This document shows positions 9,245 to 19,500 of a DNA stretch of 64,000 bases, piece by piece. The notes under the pieces are model-generated. The model saw only the letters and a program-made list of their open reading frames with translations. It had not been told where the DNA came from and searched no databases. Location of the stretch: positions 186,001 to 250,000 of the forward strand of contig SEHB01000001.1 in the NCBI GenBank assembly GCA_004143945.1. The letters run 5' to 3'. Source of the DNA: Lysobacteraceae bacterium (GTDB taxonomy: Bacteria; Pseudomonadota; Gammaproteobacteria; Xanthomonadales; Rhodanobacteraceae). Position numbers and translations under genes: made by a program. Position 1 is the first letter of the stretch; every line of letters begins with the position of its first letter.

Positions 9245-9381
9245 GGGGAATGGGGAATGAGAATGGGGAATGGCAGGAGCATTCCCCCTGCGTAAGACTC
9301 CATTCACCGTCGTCGCGATGCCGATGTCCTGTTCCTCCGATTCCCGATTCCCCCATTCCCCATTCCCCATTCCCCATTCCC
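9245..9381. repeat. GGGGAATG-type inverted simple repeat between lolC and lolD
   Basis: The 148-base gap between lolC and lolD carries three to four GGGGAATG-like units at 9245-9273 and about five complementary CCCCATT units at 9345-9381. The two blocks can pair as a G-rich stem around a ~70-base loop. Repeats of this composition are common between genes in Xanthomonadales. It splits an operon that is usually tightly packed. Confidence 0.75.
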
Positions 9382-9391
9382 TGCCCCGAGC

Positions 9392-10075
9392 ATGACGATC
9401 GCACTCGAAGCCTCACGGCTCACCAAGACTTACCAGGAAGGCACGCTGCGCACCGAGGTGTTGCGCGGCGTGGACCTGGTCGTGCGGCGCGGGGAGACAG
9501 TCGCCGTGATCGGAGCCTCGGGCACCGGCAAGAGCACGCTGTTGCACATCCTCGGCGGGCTCGACATGCCGACGTCGGGCGAGGTCACGGTCGAGGGGCA
9601 GGTGATGTCGCGGTTGTCGGATCGCGCGCGGGGCGACCTGCGCAACCGCGCACTCGGTTTCATCTACCAGTTCCACCACCTGCTGCCCGAATTCAGCGCG
9701 GTCGAGAACGTGTGCATGCCACTGCTGATCCGCGGCATGCCGATCCCGGAAGCGCGCGGGCGCGCGATCGACCTGCTCGGCCGCGTGGGCCTCGGCGCAC
9801 GCCTCGAGCACAAGCCCGGCGAACTCTCGGGTGGCGAGCGCCAGCGCTGCGCGGTCGCGCGCGCGCTGGTCACGCGCCCGGCCTGCGTGCTCGGCGACGA
9901 GCCGACCGGAAACCTCGACGAACGCAACGCGGCCCAGGTCTACGACCTCATGCTGGAACTCAATCGCGAGATCGGCACTGCGCTGGTGCTCGTCACGCAT
10001 GACCATCGGCTCGCCGCGCGCGCCGACCGGATCCTCGAACTGACCGGCGGCGCGCTGCGCGACCACGCCGCCTGA
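9392..10075 (+). CDS. lolD: Lipoprotein-releasing ABC transporter ATP-binding protein LolD
   Basis: A 227-residue ATPase that powers LolC/E. Walker A is GASGTGKST (~46), the Q-loop region is [12 protein letters not shown] (a LolD hallmark), the signature is LSGGERQR (~149) and Walker B is [11 protein letters not shown] (~170). The ATG at 9392 is the only reasonable start for this length. It acts on the cytoplasmic face with the permease encoded upstream. Confidence 0.95.
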   Translation: MTIALEASRLTKTYQEGTLRTEVLRGVDLVVRRGETVAVIGASGTGKSTLLHILGGLDMPTSGEVTVEGQVMSRLSDRARGDLRNRALGFIYQFHHLLPEFSAVENVCMPLLIRGMPIPEARGRAIDLLGRVGLGARLEHKPGELSGGERQRCAVARALVTRPACVLGDEPTGNLDERNAAQVYDLMLELNREIGTALVLVTHDHRLAARADRILELTGGALRDHAA

Positions 10076-10114
10076 GGCGCGAACACGAGCCGCAGGATGC
10101 GGCGGAGGCGGGGC

Positions 10115-12487
10115 ATGGAGGCGGACAGGACGTCCGGCAGTGCGGGCGACGCGTATGAGGCCTCGTCGCCGCCGGCTGCGACGCTCGCGTTGCTCGCGGG
10201 CGTGCTCGTCGTGCATCTGCTCGCGGACCTGCCGCCGCGCGGGTTCGAGTTCGCGTGCGCAGCCGCGGGCTGCGCGATGCTGGTGCCGCGGCCGACACGC
10301 CTGGTCGGATTCGCGCTGCTGGGTTTCGCGTGGTGCGCGCTGCGCGCGGGCATGGCGCTCGATGCACGACTGCCCGTGGCACTCGAGGGTGGGGACTTCG
10401 ACGTCGTCGGCGAGGTGATCGATCTGCCACTGCGGCGCGCGGACGCGACGCGCTTCGTGTTCCGGCCCGAACGGGTGCGCGACGGTGACGACGTGCTCGC
10501 GTCCGGCGGCGAGTTTCGACTCGGCTGGTACGGCGAGGCACCGGCGGACCTCGAGCCGTGCAGCCGCTGGCAGCTGCGGCTGCGTCTGAAGCGACCGCGC
10601 GGACCGGTCAATCCCGGTGGTTTCGACGCCGAGCGGCACGCGCTCGAGCGCGGGATCGTCGCGACCGGCTACGTGCGCGAGGACGCCGGCAATCGACGCC
10701 TCGACCCGCCGGCGGCCTGCATCGACGGCACGCGCGCACGGATCGCAGCCGGCATCGATGCGCGCGTCGCGGACCCGGGCGTGGCCGCACTGCTGCGCGC
10801 GCTCGCGATCGGCGACACGCGCGGCCTCGGCGAGCGCGAGTGGGAGGTCGCGCGCGCGACCGGCGTCGCGCACCTGCTCTCGATCTCGGGTTTCCACATC
10901 GGCATCGCCGCGATGTTCGCAGCGTTGGTCGTGCGGCTCGCCTGGCGAGGCGTGCCCTCGCTCGGGCTGCGCATGGCGATGCCGATCGCGCAGGCGCCGG
11001 CCGCGTTCGCGACTGCGCTCGGCTACGGCCTGCTCGCAGGTGCGAGCCTGCCGACGCTGCGCACGGTGCTGATGATCGCGGTGGTTGCGCTCGCGCGCTG
11101 CAGCCGGCGCGCGATCGGTGGCGTGCAGGCACTCGCGTATGCACTGCTCGCGATCCTCGTTGCAGATCCGCTCGCGACGCTGTCGCCGGGCTTCTGGCTG
11201 TCTTTCGGCGGCGTCGCGCTGCTGATGCTCTGCATGGCGCCGGCGCCGCGCGCGGGCCTGCGCGCGGGGCTGCGCCAGCTCGGCACCGCACAGCTCGTCA
11301 TGAGTCTCGGCCTGCTGCCGCTCACGATCGGCTTCTTCGGCCAGGCTTCGGCGGCAGGCTTCGTCGCAAACTTCGTCGCGGTGCCGCTCGTGAGTTTCGT
11401 GGTCGTGCCGTTGTGCCTGCTCGCGGTGCTCGCATTGCTCGCCTGGCCGCCGCTGGCCGCTCCGCTGCTCGCGCTCGCGGCGGCCGGCGTGGGACCGCTG
11501 TGGGCGCTGCTCGAATCGATCGCGCAGTGGCCCGGAGCGCAGCTGCAGTTCGCCGAGCCGCCCGCGTGGGCGCTCGCGCTGGCGCTCGTCGGCGCGACCT
11601 GGGCCTTGCTGCCGCGCGCGCTCCCGGCGCGTCCGCTCGGACTCCTGCTGATGCTGCCGCTGCTGTGGCCGCCACGCGCGTCGCCCGGGCACGCCGCGTT
11701 CGAGGCGCGCGTGATCGATGTCGGCCAGGGTCTGTCGGTCCTCGTGAGCACGCGCTCGCATGCGCTGCTCTATGACGCGGGCGCGAAATACCCGTCCGGC
11801 TTCGACCTCGGCCGCGCCGCGGTGATTCCGGCGCTGCATGCGCTCGGGGTCAGCGACCTCGACCTGCTCGTGGTCAGCCATGGCGACAGCGACCACGCGG
11901 GCGGCGCCGCTGCCGTGCTGTCCGTGTTCCCGCGCGCGGACCGGCTCGCGGGTGAACCTGCGCGCAGCGGCATCGCTGCTGCTCCCTGCGCGCACGGCCA
12001 GAGCTGGCGATGGGACGGCGTCTTCTTCCAGATGCTCGCGCCCGAAGACGGCGCGCCGGACGCGCCTCGCGCGGACAACGATCGATCCTGCGTGCTGCTG
12101 GTCAGCGGCGCCGGTGGCCGCCTGCTGCTGACCGGCGACATCGGACGACGCATCGAGCCCGCGGTCGCGGCCCGGGTGCGCCCGGGGCCACCACTCGTGC
12201 TCGTCGTGCCGCACCACGGAAGCCGCAGCTCGTCGTCGGTCGAGTTCGTGCATGCGCTGGCGCCCGCGGCGGCGCTGGTTTCGGCGGCCTGGCGCAGCCG
12301 CTTCGGCCATCCGCATCCGCAGGTCGTCGCGCGCTATGCCGAAGCCGGCATTCCGCTCTGGAACACCGCCGACGCGGGTTCGCTCGCGGTCTCGTTTCCG
12401 GCGGACGGCCCGCCGACGCCGGTGCAGGGGGAGAGAATCCGTCACCCTCGATACTGGCGCGAACGACCCGCTCCCGCGCAGCCGTGA
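10115..12487 (+). CDS. comEC: DNA internalisation competence protein ComEC/Rec2
   Basis: A 790-residue polytopic membrane channel that carries single-stranded DNA into the cytosol during natural transformation. It has the DUF4131 N-terminal region, the Competence domain (GVAHLLSISGFHIGIAA, ~255) with many helices, and a C-terminal metallo-beta-lactamase-like domain (VIDVGQGLSVLV; SHGDSDHAGG; PHHGSRSSSS; LLTGDI). I prefer the ATG at 10115 because GGAGG lies 6 bases upstream; an in-frame ATG at 10097 exists. It sits in the lolD-comEC-exbB order typical of Xanthomonadales. Competence itself cannot be judged from this window. Confidence 0.94.
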   Translation: MEADRTSGSAGDAYEASSPPAATLALLAGVLVVHLLADLPPRGFEFACAAAGCAMLVPRPTRLVGFALLGFAWCALRAGMALDARLPVALEGGDFDVVGEVIDLPLRRADATRFVFRPERVRDGDDVLASGGEFRLGWYGEAPADLEPCSRWQLRLRLKRPRGPVNPGGFDAERHALERGIVATGYVREDAGNRRLDPPAACIDGTRARIAAGIDARVADPGVAALLRALAIGDTRGLGEREWEVARATGVAHLLSISGFHIGIAAMFAALVVRLAWRGVPSLGLRMAMPIAQAPAAFATALGYGLLAGASLPTLRTVLMIAVVALARCSRRAIGGVQALAYALLAILVADPLATLSPGFWLSFGGVALLMLCMAPAPRAGLRAGLRQLGTAQLVMSLGLLPLTIGFFGQASAAGFVANFVAVPLVSFVVVPLCLLAVLALLAWPPLAAPLLALAAAGVGPLWALLESIAQWPGAQLQFAEPPAWALALALVGATWALLPRALPARPLGLLLMLPLLWPPRASPGHAAFEARVIDVGQGLSVLVSTRSHALLYDAGAKYPSGFDLGRAAVIPALHALGVSDLDLLVVSHGDSDHAGGAAAVLSVFPRADRLAGEPARSGIAAAPCAHGQSWRWDGVFFQMLAPEDGAPDAPRADNDRSCVLLVSGAGGRLLLTGDIGRRIEPAVAARVRPGPPLVLVVPHHGSRSSSSVEFVHALAPAAALVSAAWRSRFGHPHPQVVARYAEAGIPLWNTADAGSLAVSFPADGPPTPVQGERIRHPRYWRERPAPAQP

Positions 12488-12595
12488 GGCGCGACGCTGT
12501 CCGAAGCGAGCCTTCGCGCTGCAACGCATCGCACAGTCGGCCTCCGCGCCGCTGCTATGATGACCGCCAGTCGAAATGCAGTCGAAGGTGGACTC

Positions 12596-13279
12596 GTGCT
12601 GGAAATCCTGATGGCCGGCGGCTGGGCAATGCTGCCGATCGTGGTGTGCTCGGCGGTCGCGCTCGCGATCATCCTCGAACGCTTCTGGAGCCTGCGCCGC
12701 AAGGCCGTGGTGCCGCCCGGGCTCGGTGATGAAGTGCGCGAGTGGGCGCGCCAGCGCAAGCTCGATCCCGAGCATCTCGCCGCGCTGCGCACCAACTCGC
12801 CGCTCGGCGAACTGCTCGCTGCGGCGCTGTCGGTGCGCCACCGGCCGCGCGCGATCATCAAGGAGCGCGTCGAGGACACCGGCCGCCACGTCGTGCACCG
12901 CCTCGAGCGGTACCTCAACACGCTCGGCACGATCGCGTTGATCGGACCGCTGCTCGGCCTGCTCGGTACCGTTTTCGGCATGATCCGGATGTTCTTCGCG
13001 GTGATGGTCAGCGGCGTCGGCGACCCGCTCAAGATGGCAGGCGGCATCGGCGAGGCACTGGTCTGCACCGCGGCCGGCCTCGTCGTCGCGATCCCGGCCT
13101 ACGTCTTCCACCGCTATTTCCGCGGGCGCGTGACCGACCTCGTGGTCGAGATGGAGCGCCAGGTCTACCTGCTGACCGACGAGCTGACCGCGGCCGGCGA
13201 GCTGCCCGCGACACCTTCGACACCGGCCGGCGCGGCTGCGGGCGCGCCCGCTCGCGTCGCGCGCGCGGCTGCGGTCTGA
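12596..13279 (+). CDS. exbB: ExbB/TolQ-family proton-channel protein
   Basis: A 227-residue inner-membrane protein of the MotA/TolQ/ExbB family with helices at ~5-25, ~110-135 and ~155-175, and the conserved LIGPLLGLLGTVFGMIRMF stretch. With the ExbD-like partner 7 bases downstream it would form a proton-driven motor for a TonB-like or Tol-like process. The GTG start at 12596 has GAAGGTGGA just upstream and fits the family N-terminus (VLEILMAGGWAML). An in-frame ATG at 12557 overlaps a TATGAT that could be a -10 box, which argues against it. msbA and lpxK follow in the same unit. Confidence 0.9.
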   Translation: MLEILMAGGWAMLPIVVCSAVALAIILERFWSLRRKAVVPPGLGDEVREWARQRKLDPEHLAALRTNSPLGELLAAALSVRHRPRAIIKERVEDTGRHVVHRLERYLNTLGTIALIGPLLGLLGTVFGMIRMFFAVMVSGVGDPLKMAGGIGEALVCTAAGLVVAIPAYVFHRYFRGRVTDLVVEMERQVYLLTDELTAAGELPATPSTPAGAAAGAPARVARAAAV

Positions 13280-13286
13280 GGCGCGC

Positions 13287-13718
13287 GTGCGCATCTCGTC
13301 CGCCCGTCGCGAGGATGATTTCGAGATCAACGTGATCTCGCTGATCGACGTGATGCTGACCCTGCTGATGTTCTTCGTGCTGACCACGACCTTCGTGCAG
13401 CACACGCGCATGCAGGTGACGCTGCCGCAGGCCGAAGCGGTCGAGCAGGGCGAGCAGCTCGAAGCGCTGTCGGTGCTGATCGATCGCGACGGCCGCTATT
13501 TCATCGACAACAACGAGGTGCTCAATCCCGGCCTCGATTCGCTCAAGGAAGCGATCAGCCGGCACGCGGGCGAGGATCGCGAGCGACCGGTCACGCTGCG
13601 CGCCGACGCGATGACGCCGCACCAGGCGGTGGTGACCGCGATGGATGCGCTCGGCGAACTCGGCTTCACGCGCCTGTCGATCGCCACGACACGGGTGCAG
13701 GCGGCAGGCGCGCAGTGA
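13287..13718 (+). CDS. exbD: ExbD/TolR-family protein
   Basis: A 143-residue protein with one N-terminal helix (~17-38) and the conserved proton-path aspartate in NVISLIDVMLTLLMFF, followed by a periplasmic ExbD/TolR domain (SVLIDRDGRYFIDNNEV). It pairs with the ExbB-like protein upstream. The start is GTG. Its stop overlaps the msbA start as GTGA, so translation of the two is probably coupled. Confidence 0.92.
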   Translation: MRISSARREDDFEINVISLIDVMLTLLMFFVLTTTFVQHTRMQVTLPQAEAVEQGEQLEALSVLIDRDGRYFIDNNEVLNPGLDSLKEAISRHAGEDRERPVTLRADAMTPHQAVVTAMDALGELGFTRLSIATTRVQAAGAQ

Positions 13719-15499
13719 CGCCCGACGCGGCGGCTCCGGTGCGCTCGGGCCTCGCGATCTACGCCAGGTTGCTCGGCCATGCACGGCGCTACTGGCCGGT
13801 CGCGATCGTCGCGGTGCTCGCGATGGTGGCCGACGCGGCCTGCATGGGCCTGTTCGCGCGCATCATCAAGCCGATGCTCGACAACCTGTTCATCGAGCGC
13901 GACCCGGCCAGCATCTTCTGGATGCCGATCATCATCATCGCGATCTTCCTCGTGCGCAGCATCGCGACCTACGTCACCGACTACGGCACCGCCTACATCG
14001 GCCGCGGCGTCGTGCAGCAGCTGCGGCAGAAGGTGTTCGACCATTACCTGCGCCTGCCGGCCGGCTTCTTCGACCGCGAATCGTCGGGCCACCAGATCGC
14101 GCGCATCACCTACAGCTCCGAGCAGGTCGCGCACGCGTCGACCGACGCACTCAAGGTCGCCGTCGTCGACGGACTCAGCGTCGTGTTCTACGTGATCGTG
14201 ATGCTGCTGGTCAGCGTCAAGCTCACGCTCGCGCTGCTCGTGATGGTGCCGCTGGTCGGCGCGCTCGTCACCTACGTCGGGCGGCGCTACCGGCGCATCA
14301 GCCATCGCATCCAGGGTTCGATGGGAACGGTCAGCGGCGTGATCGAGGAAGTGGTCGGCGCGAACCGCGAGGTCAAGGTCTACGGCGGCCAGCCGTACGA
14401 GTCGCAGCGCTTCCACGCGGTCGCCGACCAGACGCGCCGACTCGGACTCAAGGTCGCTTCGACCAACGGGCTGGCGAGCGCGTTCGTGCAGTTGATCGCG
14501 GCGATCTCGCTCGCGCTGATCATCTATTTCGCGACGCGCCCGGCGATGCTCGAGACGCTCTCGCCCGGCGCGTTCACCTCGCTGATCCTCGCGATGGGCG
14601 GCATCCTGCCGTCACTCAAGCGCCTGACCACGGTGCAGGCGAACCTGCAGCGCGGGCTCGCCGCGGCCGAGGAGATCTTCGGCCTCATCGACACGCCGCC
14701 GGAGCCCGACGCGGGCCGGCTCGAGCTGCGCTCGATCGAACGCGGGATCGAGTTCCGAGGCGTCGGCCTGCGCTATCCGGGCGCGGCGCGCGCGGCGCTG
14801 GCCGGCATCGACTTCGCGTGTCCGCGCGGCAGCGTGACCGCGCTGGTCGGCCGCTCGGGTGGCGGCAAGTCGACGCTCGTGAACCTCGTGCCGCGCTTCC
14901 TCGAACCGAGCGAGGGCGTCGTGCTCATCGACGGCCACCCGCTCGGCGACTACACGCTCCAAAGCCTGCGCCGTCAGGTCGCCTGGGTCGGGCAGACCGT
15001 CACGTTGTTCGACGACAGCATCGCGCGCAACATCGCCTACGGTGCGCTGGCCGGCGCGAGCGAAGCCGAGATCATCGCGGCGGCCGAAGCGGCCAATGCG
15101 ATGGAGTTCATCCGCCTGCTGCCGGACGGCATCCACAGCCGCGTCGGCGAACGTGGCGTGCTGCTCTCGGGCGGCCAGCGCCAGCGCATCGCGATCGCGC
15201 GCGCGCTGCTCAAGAACGCGCCGATCCTGATCCTCGACGAGGCGACCAGCGCGCTCGACAGCGAATCCGAGCGCCTGATCCAGGATGCGCTCAGGCGCCT
15301 CATGCGCGAACGCACGGTGCTCGTGATCGCGCATCGCCTGTCGACGATCGAACACGCCGACCGCATCGTCGTGCTCGATCGCGGCAACGTGATCGAACAA
15401 GGCACGCACGAGGCGCTGCTCGCGCGCGAGGGACACTACGCGGCGCTGCGTCGGCTGCAGTTCAAGGATGGGCGCGACGACTGCGAGTCCGGGAACTGA
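13715..15499 (+). CDS. msbA: Lipid A ABC exporter (flippase) MsbA
   Basis: A 594-residue half-transporter that flips core-lipid A across the inner membrane. Six helices occupy ~20-310, followed by the nucleotide-binding domain with Walker A GRSGGGKST (~382), signature LSGGQRQR (~487) and Walker B ILILDEATSALD (~505). The GTG start overlaps the exbD stop. lpxK, which makes the 4'-phosphate of lipid A, lies 5 bases downstream, an arrangement that supports the lipid A assignment over other ABC exporters. Confidence 0.95.
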   Translation: MTPDAAAPVRSGLAIYARLLGHARRYWPVAIVAVLAMVADAACMGLFARIIKPMLDNLFIERDPASIFWMPIIIIAIFLVRSIATYVTDYGTAYIGRGVVQQLRQKVFDHYLRLPAGFFDRESSGHQIARITYSSEQVAHASTDALKVAVVDGLSVVFYVIVMLLVSVKLTLALLVMVPLVGALVTYVGRRYRRISHRIQGSMGTVSGVIEEVVGANREVKVYGGQPYESQRFHAVADQTRRLGLKVASTNGLASAFVQLIAAISLALIIYFATRPAMLETLSPGAFTSLILAMGGILPSLKRLTTVQANLQRGLAAAEEIFGLIDTPPEPDAGRLELRSIERGIEFRGVGLRYPGAARAALAGIDFACPRGSVTALVGRSGGGKSTLVNLVPRFLEPSEGVVLIDGHPLGDYTLQSLRRQVAWVGQTVTLFDDSIARNIAYGALAGASEAEIIAAAEAANAMEFIRLLPDGIHSRVGERGVLLSGGQRQRIAIARALLKNAPILILDEATSALDSESERLIQDALRRLMRERTVLVIAHRLSTIEHADRIVVLDRGNVIEQGTHEALLAREGHYAALRRLQFKDGRDDCESGN

Positions 15500-15504
15500 G
15501 GCGC

Positions 15505-16503
15505 ATGCACGGCATCGCGCAGCGCATCGAGCGCATCTGGTATGGCGGCGCGCCCGTCCCCACGCTGCTGTCGGCGCTGGTGCCGGTCTATCGCGGCCTG
15601 CGCGCGTTGCACCTCGCGCCCTGGCGGCGGAGCTGGCGCAGGCCACGCGCGCTCGGCGTGCCCGTGATCGTGGTCGGCAACCTCACCGCCGGCGGCAGCG
15701 GCAAGACGCCGCTCGTGATCGCCCTCGTCGAAGCACTGCGCCAGCGCGGCCGGCGGCCTGGCGTGGTCAGTCGCGGCCACGGTGGCAGCGAGCGCGGGCC
15801 GCTGTTGCTCGACGACCTGCCCGATCCGCGCCGCGTCGGCGACGAGCCTTGCCTGATCCGCCGCCGCACGGCCGCGCCGGTCGCGATCGGCCGCGACCGT
15901 GCGCGCGCCGCCGCGTTGCTGGTCGAGTGCGGTGTCGACGTCGTGATCGCCGACGACGGCCTGCAGAATCCGGCACTCTCGCGCGAGGTCGAAATCTGCG
16001 TGATCGATGGACAGCGCCGCTTCGGCAACGGCCTGCTGCTGCCGGCCGGGCCGCTGCGCGAGCCGCTCGCTCGCCTCGCGCAGCTCCCGCTGCGCGTCTG
16101 CAATGGCGGAGCGCCGCAGCAGGGCGAGGTGCCGATGCGACTGATCGGCGAGACCGCGGTCGCGGTCGGGCGCGCGGCGGCGACGCGCCCGCTCGCCGCG
16201 TTCGCAGGCCATGCCGTCCACGCGGTCGCCGCGATCGGCAATCCGGACCGCTTCTTCGCCGGCCTGCGCGCACACGGCATCGAGGTGCTGCCGCACGCGT
16301 TCCGCGACCACCATGCGTTCTCCGCGCACGATCTCGCGTTCGGCGACGGCCTGCCGGTGCTCATGACCGAAAAAGACGCGGTCAAGTGCACCGCGTTCGC
16401 GACCGACCTGCACTGGTGCGTGCCGGTGCGCGCGGAGTTGCCGCCCGCGTTCTTCGATCGCGTCGCGGATGCGCTTGCACAGGCCGGCGACCGGCCCCAT
16501 TGA
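15505..16503 (+). CDS. lpxK: Tetraacyldisaccharide 4'-kinase
   Basis: A 332-residue membrane-associated kinase that phosphorylates the 4' position of the lipid A disaccharide. It has an N-terminal anchor (LLSALVPVYRGLRALHLA), the Walker A region VGNLTAGGSGKTPLV (~60), the SRGHGG segment (~90), DDGLQN (~152) and a C-terminal DHHAFSAHDL / MTEKDAVK region. The ATG at 15505 follows msbA by 5 bases. kdsB, often next in related genomes, is absent; lhr follows instead. Confidence 0.95.
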   Translation: MHGIAQRIERIWYGGAPVPTLLSALVPVYRGLRALHLAPWRRSWRRPRALGVPVIVVGNLTAGGSGKTPLVIALVEALRQRGRRPGVVSRGHGGSERGPLLLDDLPDPRRVGDEPCLIRRRTAAPVAIGRDRARAAALLVECGVDVVIADDGLQNPALSREVEICVIDGQRRFGNGLLLPAGPLREPLARLAQLPLRVCNGGAPQQGEVPMRLIGETAVAVGRAAATRPLAAFAGHAVHAVAAIGNPDRFFAGLRAHGIEVLPHAFRDHHAFSAHDLAFGDGLPVLMTEKDAVKCTAFATDLHWCVPVRAELPPAFFDRVADALAQAGDRPH

Positions 16504-16572
16504 TGCGGGAATCGCCTGGACGCCGCGCGCGTCCTGCCGGATTCTTAACCGCCGTCCGCGCACAATCGACCG

Positions 16573-19500
16573 ATGCCGCTCGAGACTTTCCATCCCGCCG
16601 TCGCTGAATGGTTCAGCCGAACGTTCGATGCGCCGACGCCCGCGCAGGCGCAGGCGTGGCCTGCGATCGCCGCGGGCCGCCATACGCTGATCGCCGCGCC
16701 GACGGGCTCGGGCAAGACGCTCGCGGCGTTCCTCGCCGCGATCGACGAGCTGGTTCGCCGCGGCATCGACCAGGGCCTGCCCGACGAGACCGCGGTCGTC
16801 TACGTGTCGCCGCTGAAGGCGCTGTCGAACGACGTGCGGATCAACCTCGAGCAGCCGCTCGCGGGCATCCGCGACGTGCTGAGCGAGCGCGGCCTGCGCG
16901 ACGTGGAGATCCGCACGAGCGTGCGCACCGGCGACACGCCGCAGGCCGAGCGCGACCGCATGCGCAAGCGCCCGCCGCACGTGATCGTGACGACGCCGGA
17001 GTCGCTCTACATCCTGCTCGGCTCCGCATCGGGCCGCGCGATGCTGTCGACCACGCGCAGCGTGATCGTCGACGAAATCCATGCGCTCGCGCCGAACAAG
17101 CGCGGCGCGCACCTCGCGCTGTCGCTGCAGCGGCTCGACGCGCTGTGCGAACGACCGCCCGTGCGCATCGGCCTGTCGGCCACGCAGAAGCCGATCGCCG
17201 AGGTCGCGCGCTTCCTCACCGGCGTCGCGCCGGGGCCGGACGGCGAGCTCGCGCCGCCGCCGTGCACGATCGTCGATGCGGGCCACGCGCGTCCGCGCGA
17301 TCTGGGCATCGAGCTGCCCGAGTCGCCGCTCGAAGCGGTGATGTCGAACGAGGCCTGGGGCCAGGTGCACGCGCGCATCGAACGACTCGCGCGCGGGCAT
17401 CGCACGACGCTGGTGTTCGTCAACACGCGACGCATGGCCGAGCGGCTCGCGCGCCACCTCAGCGAGCGCCTCGGCAAGGACCAGGTGACCGCGCACCACG
17501 GCAGCATGTCGAAGGAGCATCGCCACGACGCCGAGCAGCGGCTGAAGCGCGGCGAATTGTCGGTGCTCGTCGCGACCGCGTCGCTCGAGCTCGGCATCGA
17601 CATCGGCGACGTCGACCTCGTGTGCCAGATCGGCACGCCGCGCGCGATCTCGACCTTCCTGCAGCGCGTGGGCCGCTCGGGCCACGCGGTCGGCGCGACG
17701 CCGAAGGGCCGGCTGTTCCCGCTGTCGCGCGACGAACTGGTCGAGTGCGCGGCCTTGCTCGACGCCGTGCGCCGCGGTGAACTCGATGCGCTGCACGTCG
17801 AGATGGCGCCGCTCGACGTGCTCGCGCAGCAGGTCGTCGCCGAAGTCGCGAGCCGCGACTGGGACGAAGCCGAGCTGCATGCGCTGTTCCGGCGCGCGTG
17901 GCCGTTCGCCGGCATCGACGCCGCGCGCTTCGCGACGGTCGTCAGGATGCTGGCCGAAGGCTTCACGACGCGACGCGGTCCGCGCGGCGCCTACCTGCAT
18001 CGCGATGCGGTCAATGGCGTGCTGCGCGCGAGCCGCGGTGCGCGTCTCACCGCGATCACCTCGGGCGGCGCGATCCCGGACACCGCCGACTACGAGGTCG
18101 TGCTCGAGCCGCAGGCGACCCTGATCGGCAGCGTGCACGAGGATTTTGCGGTCGAGAGCCTCGCCGGGGACATCTTCCAGCTCGGCAACCATTCCTACCG
18201 GATCCTGCGCGTCGAGCGTGGGCGCGTGCGCGTCGAGGACGCGCAGGGCGCGCCGCCGTCGATCCCGTTCTGGCTCGGCGAGGCGCCGGGGCGCAGCGAC
18301 GAGCTGTCGCAATCGCTGTCGCGGCTGCGCGAGGAGGTCTCGCGCCGCCTCGACGCGTCCGATGCGCTCGCATGGCTCGTCGACGAGGTCGGCCTCGACG
18401 AGGCGTCGGCGCGCCAGATCGTCGACTACCTCGGCGCCGCGAAGATCGCGCTCGGCCTGCTGCCGACGCAGGACACGCTCGCGATGGAGCGTTTCTTCGA
18501 CGAGTCGGGTGGGACCCAGCTCGTGATCCATTCTCCGTTCGGCAGCCGACTCAACCGCGCCTGGGGCCTCGCGCTGCGCAAGCGGTTCTGCCGCAGCTTC
18601 AATTTCGAGCTGCAGGCGGCCGCGACCGAGGATGCGATCGTGCTGTCGCTGTCGACGAGCCACAGCTTCCCGCTCGAGGACGTCGCGCGCTACCTGCATT
18701 CCTCGTCGGTGCGCGACGTGCTCGTGCAGGCGCTGCTGGATGCGCCGATGTTCGGCCTGCGCTGGCGCTGGAACGCGACCACCGCGCTCGCGCTGCCGCG
18801 TTTCCAGGGCGGCAGCAAGGTGCCGCCGCAGATCCAGCGCATGAAGTCCGAAGACCTGCTCGCGACCGTGTTCCCCGACCAGGTCGCCTGCCTCGAGAAC
18901 ATCGTCGGCGAACGCGAGATCCCCGATCATCCGCTGGTCGAGCAGACGCTGCACGACTGCTTGAACGAGGCGATGGACATCGACGCACTCGAGGCGCTGC
19001 TGCGTCGCGTCGAGTCGGGCGACGCGCGCATCGTCGCGCGCGACCTCACCGCGCCGTCGCCGCTCGCGGCCGAGGTCCTCGGGGCGCGGCCGTACGCGTT
19101 CCTCGACGATGCGCCGCTCGAGGAGCGTCGCACCCAGGCGGTCGCGAGTCGTCGCTGGGGCGGACCCGAGAGTGCCGAGGATCTCGGCCGACTCGACCCC
19201 GACGCGATCGCGGCGGTGCGCGAGGAAGCCTGGCCCGAGGCACGCTCCGCCGAGGAGCTGCATGCGGCGCTGATGGGCGCGGGATATTTCGGCGAGCGCG
19301 AGGCACGCGCGACGCATGGCTGGGCCGAATGGTTCGAGCGGCTCGCGGGCGATCGGCGCGTGTGCCGTCTCGGGACGCCGGGCGAGGCGATCTGGGTGCC
19401 GGCCGAGCGCCTGCCGCAGTTCGACGCGATCCTGCCCGGCGCGACTCGCATGCCCGCGATCGTCGCGCCGGCGGAATACGCGGCGGTCGAGTGGGCTGCC

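Noticed and set aside
9413-13411. A 1,332-codon open frame on the - strand opposite lolD-comEC-exbB-exbD
   Set aside because: Same high-GC antisense effect; composition is low in hydrophobic residues and four certain genes lie on the other strand.
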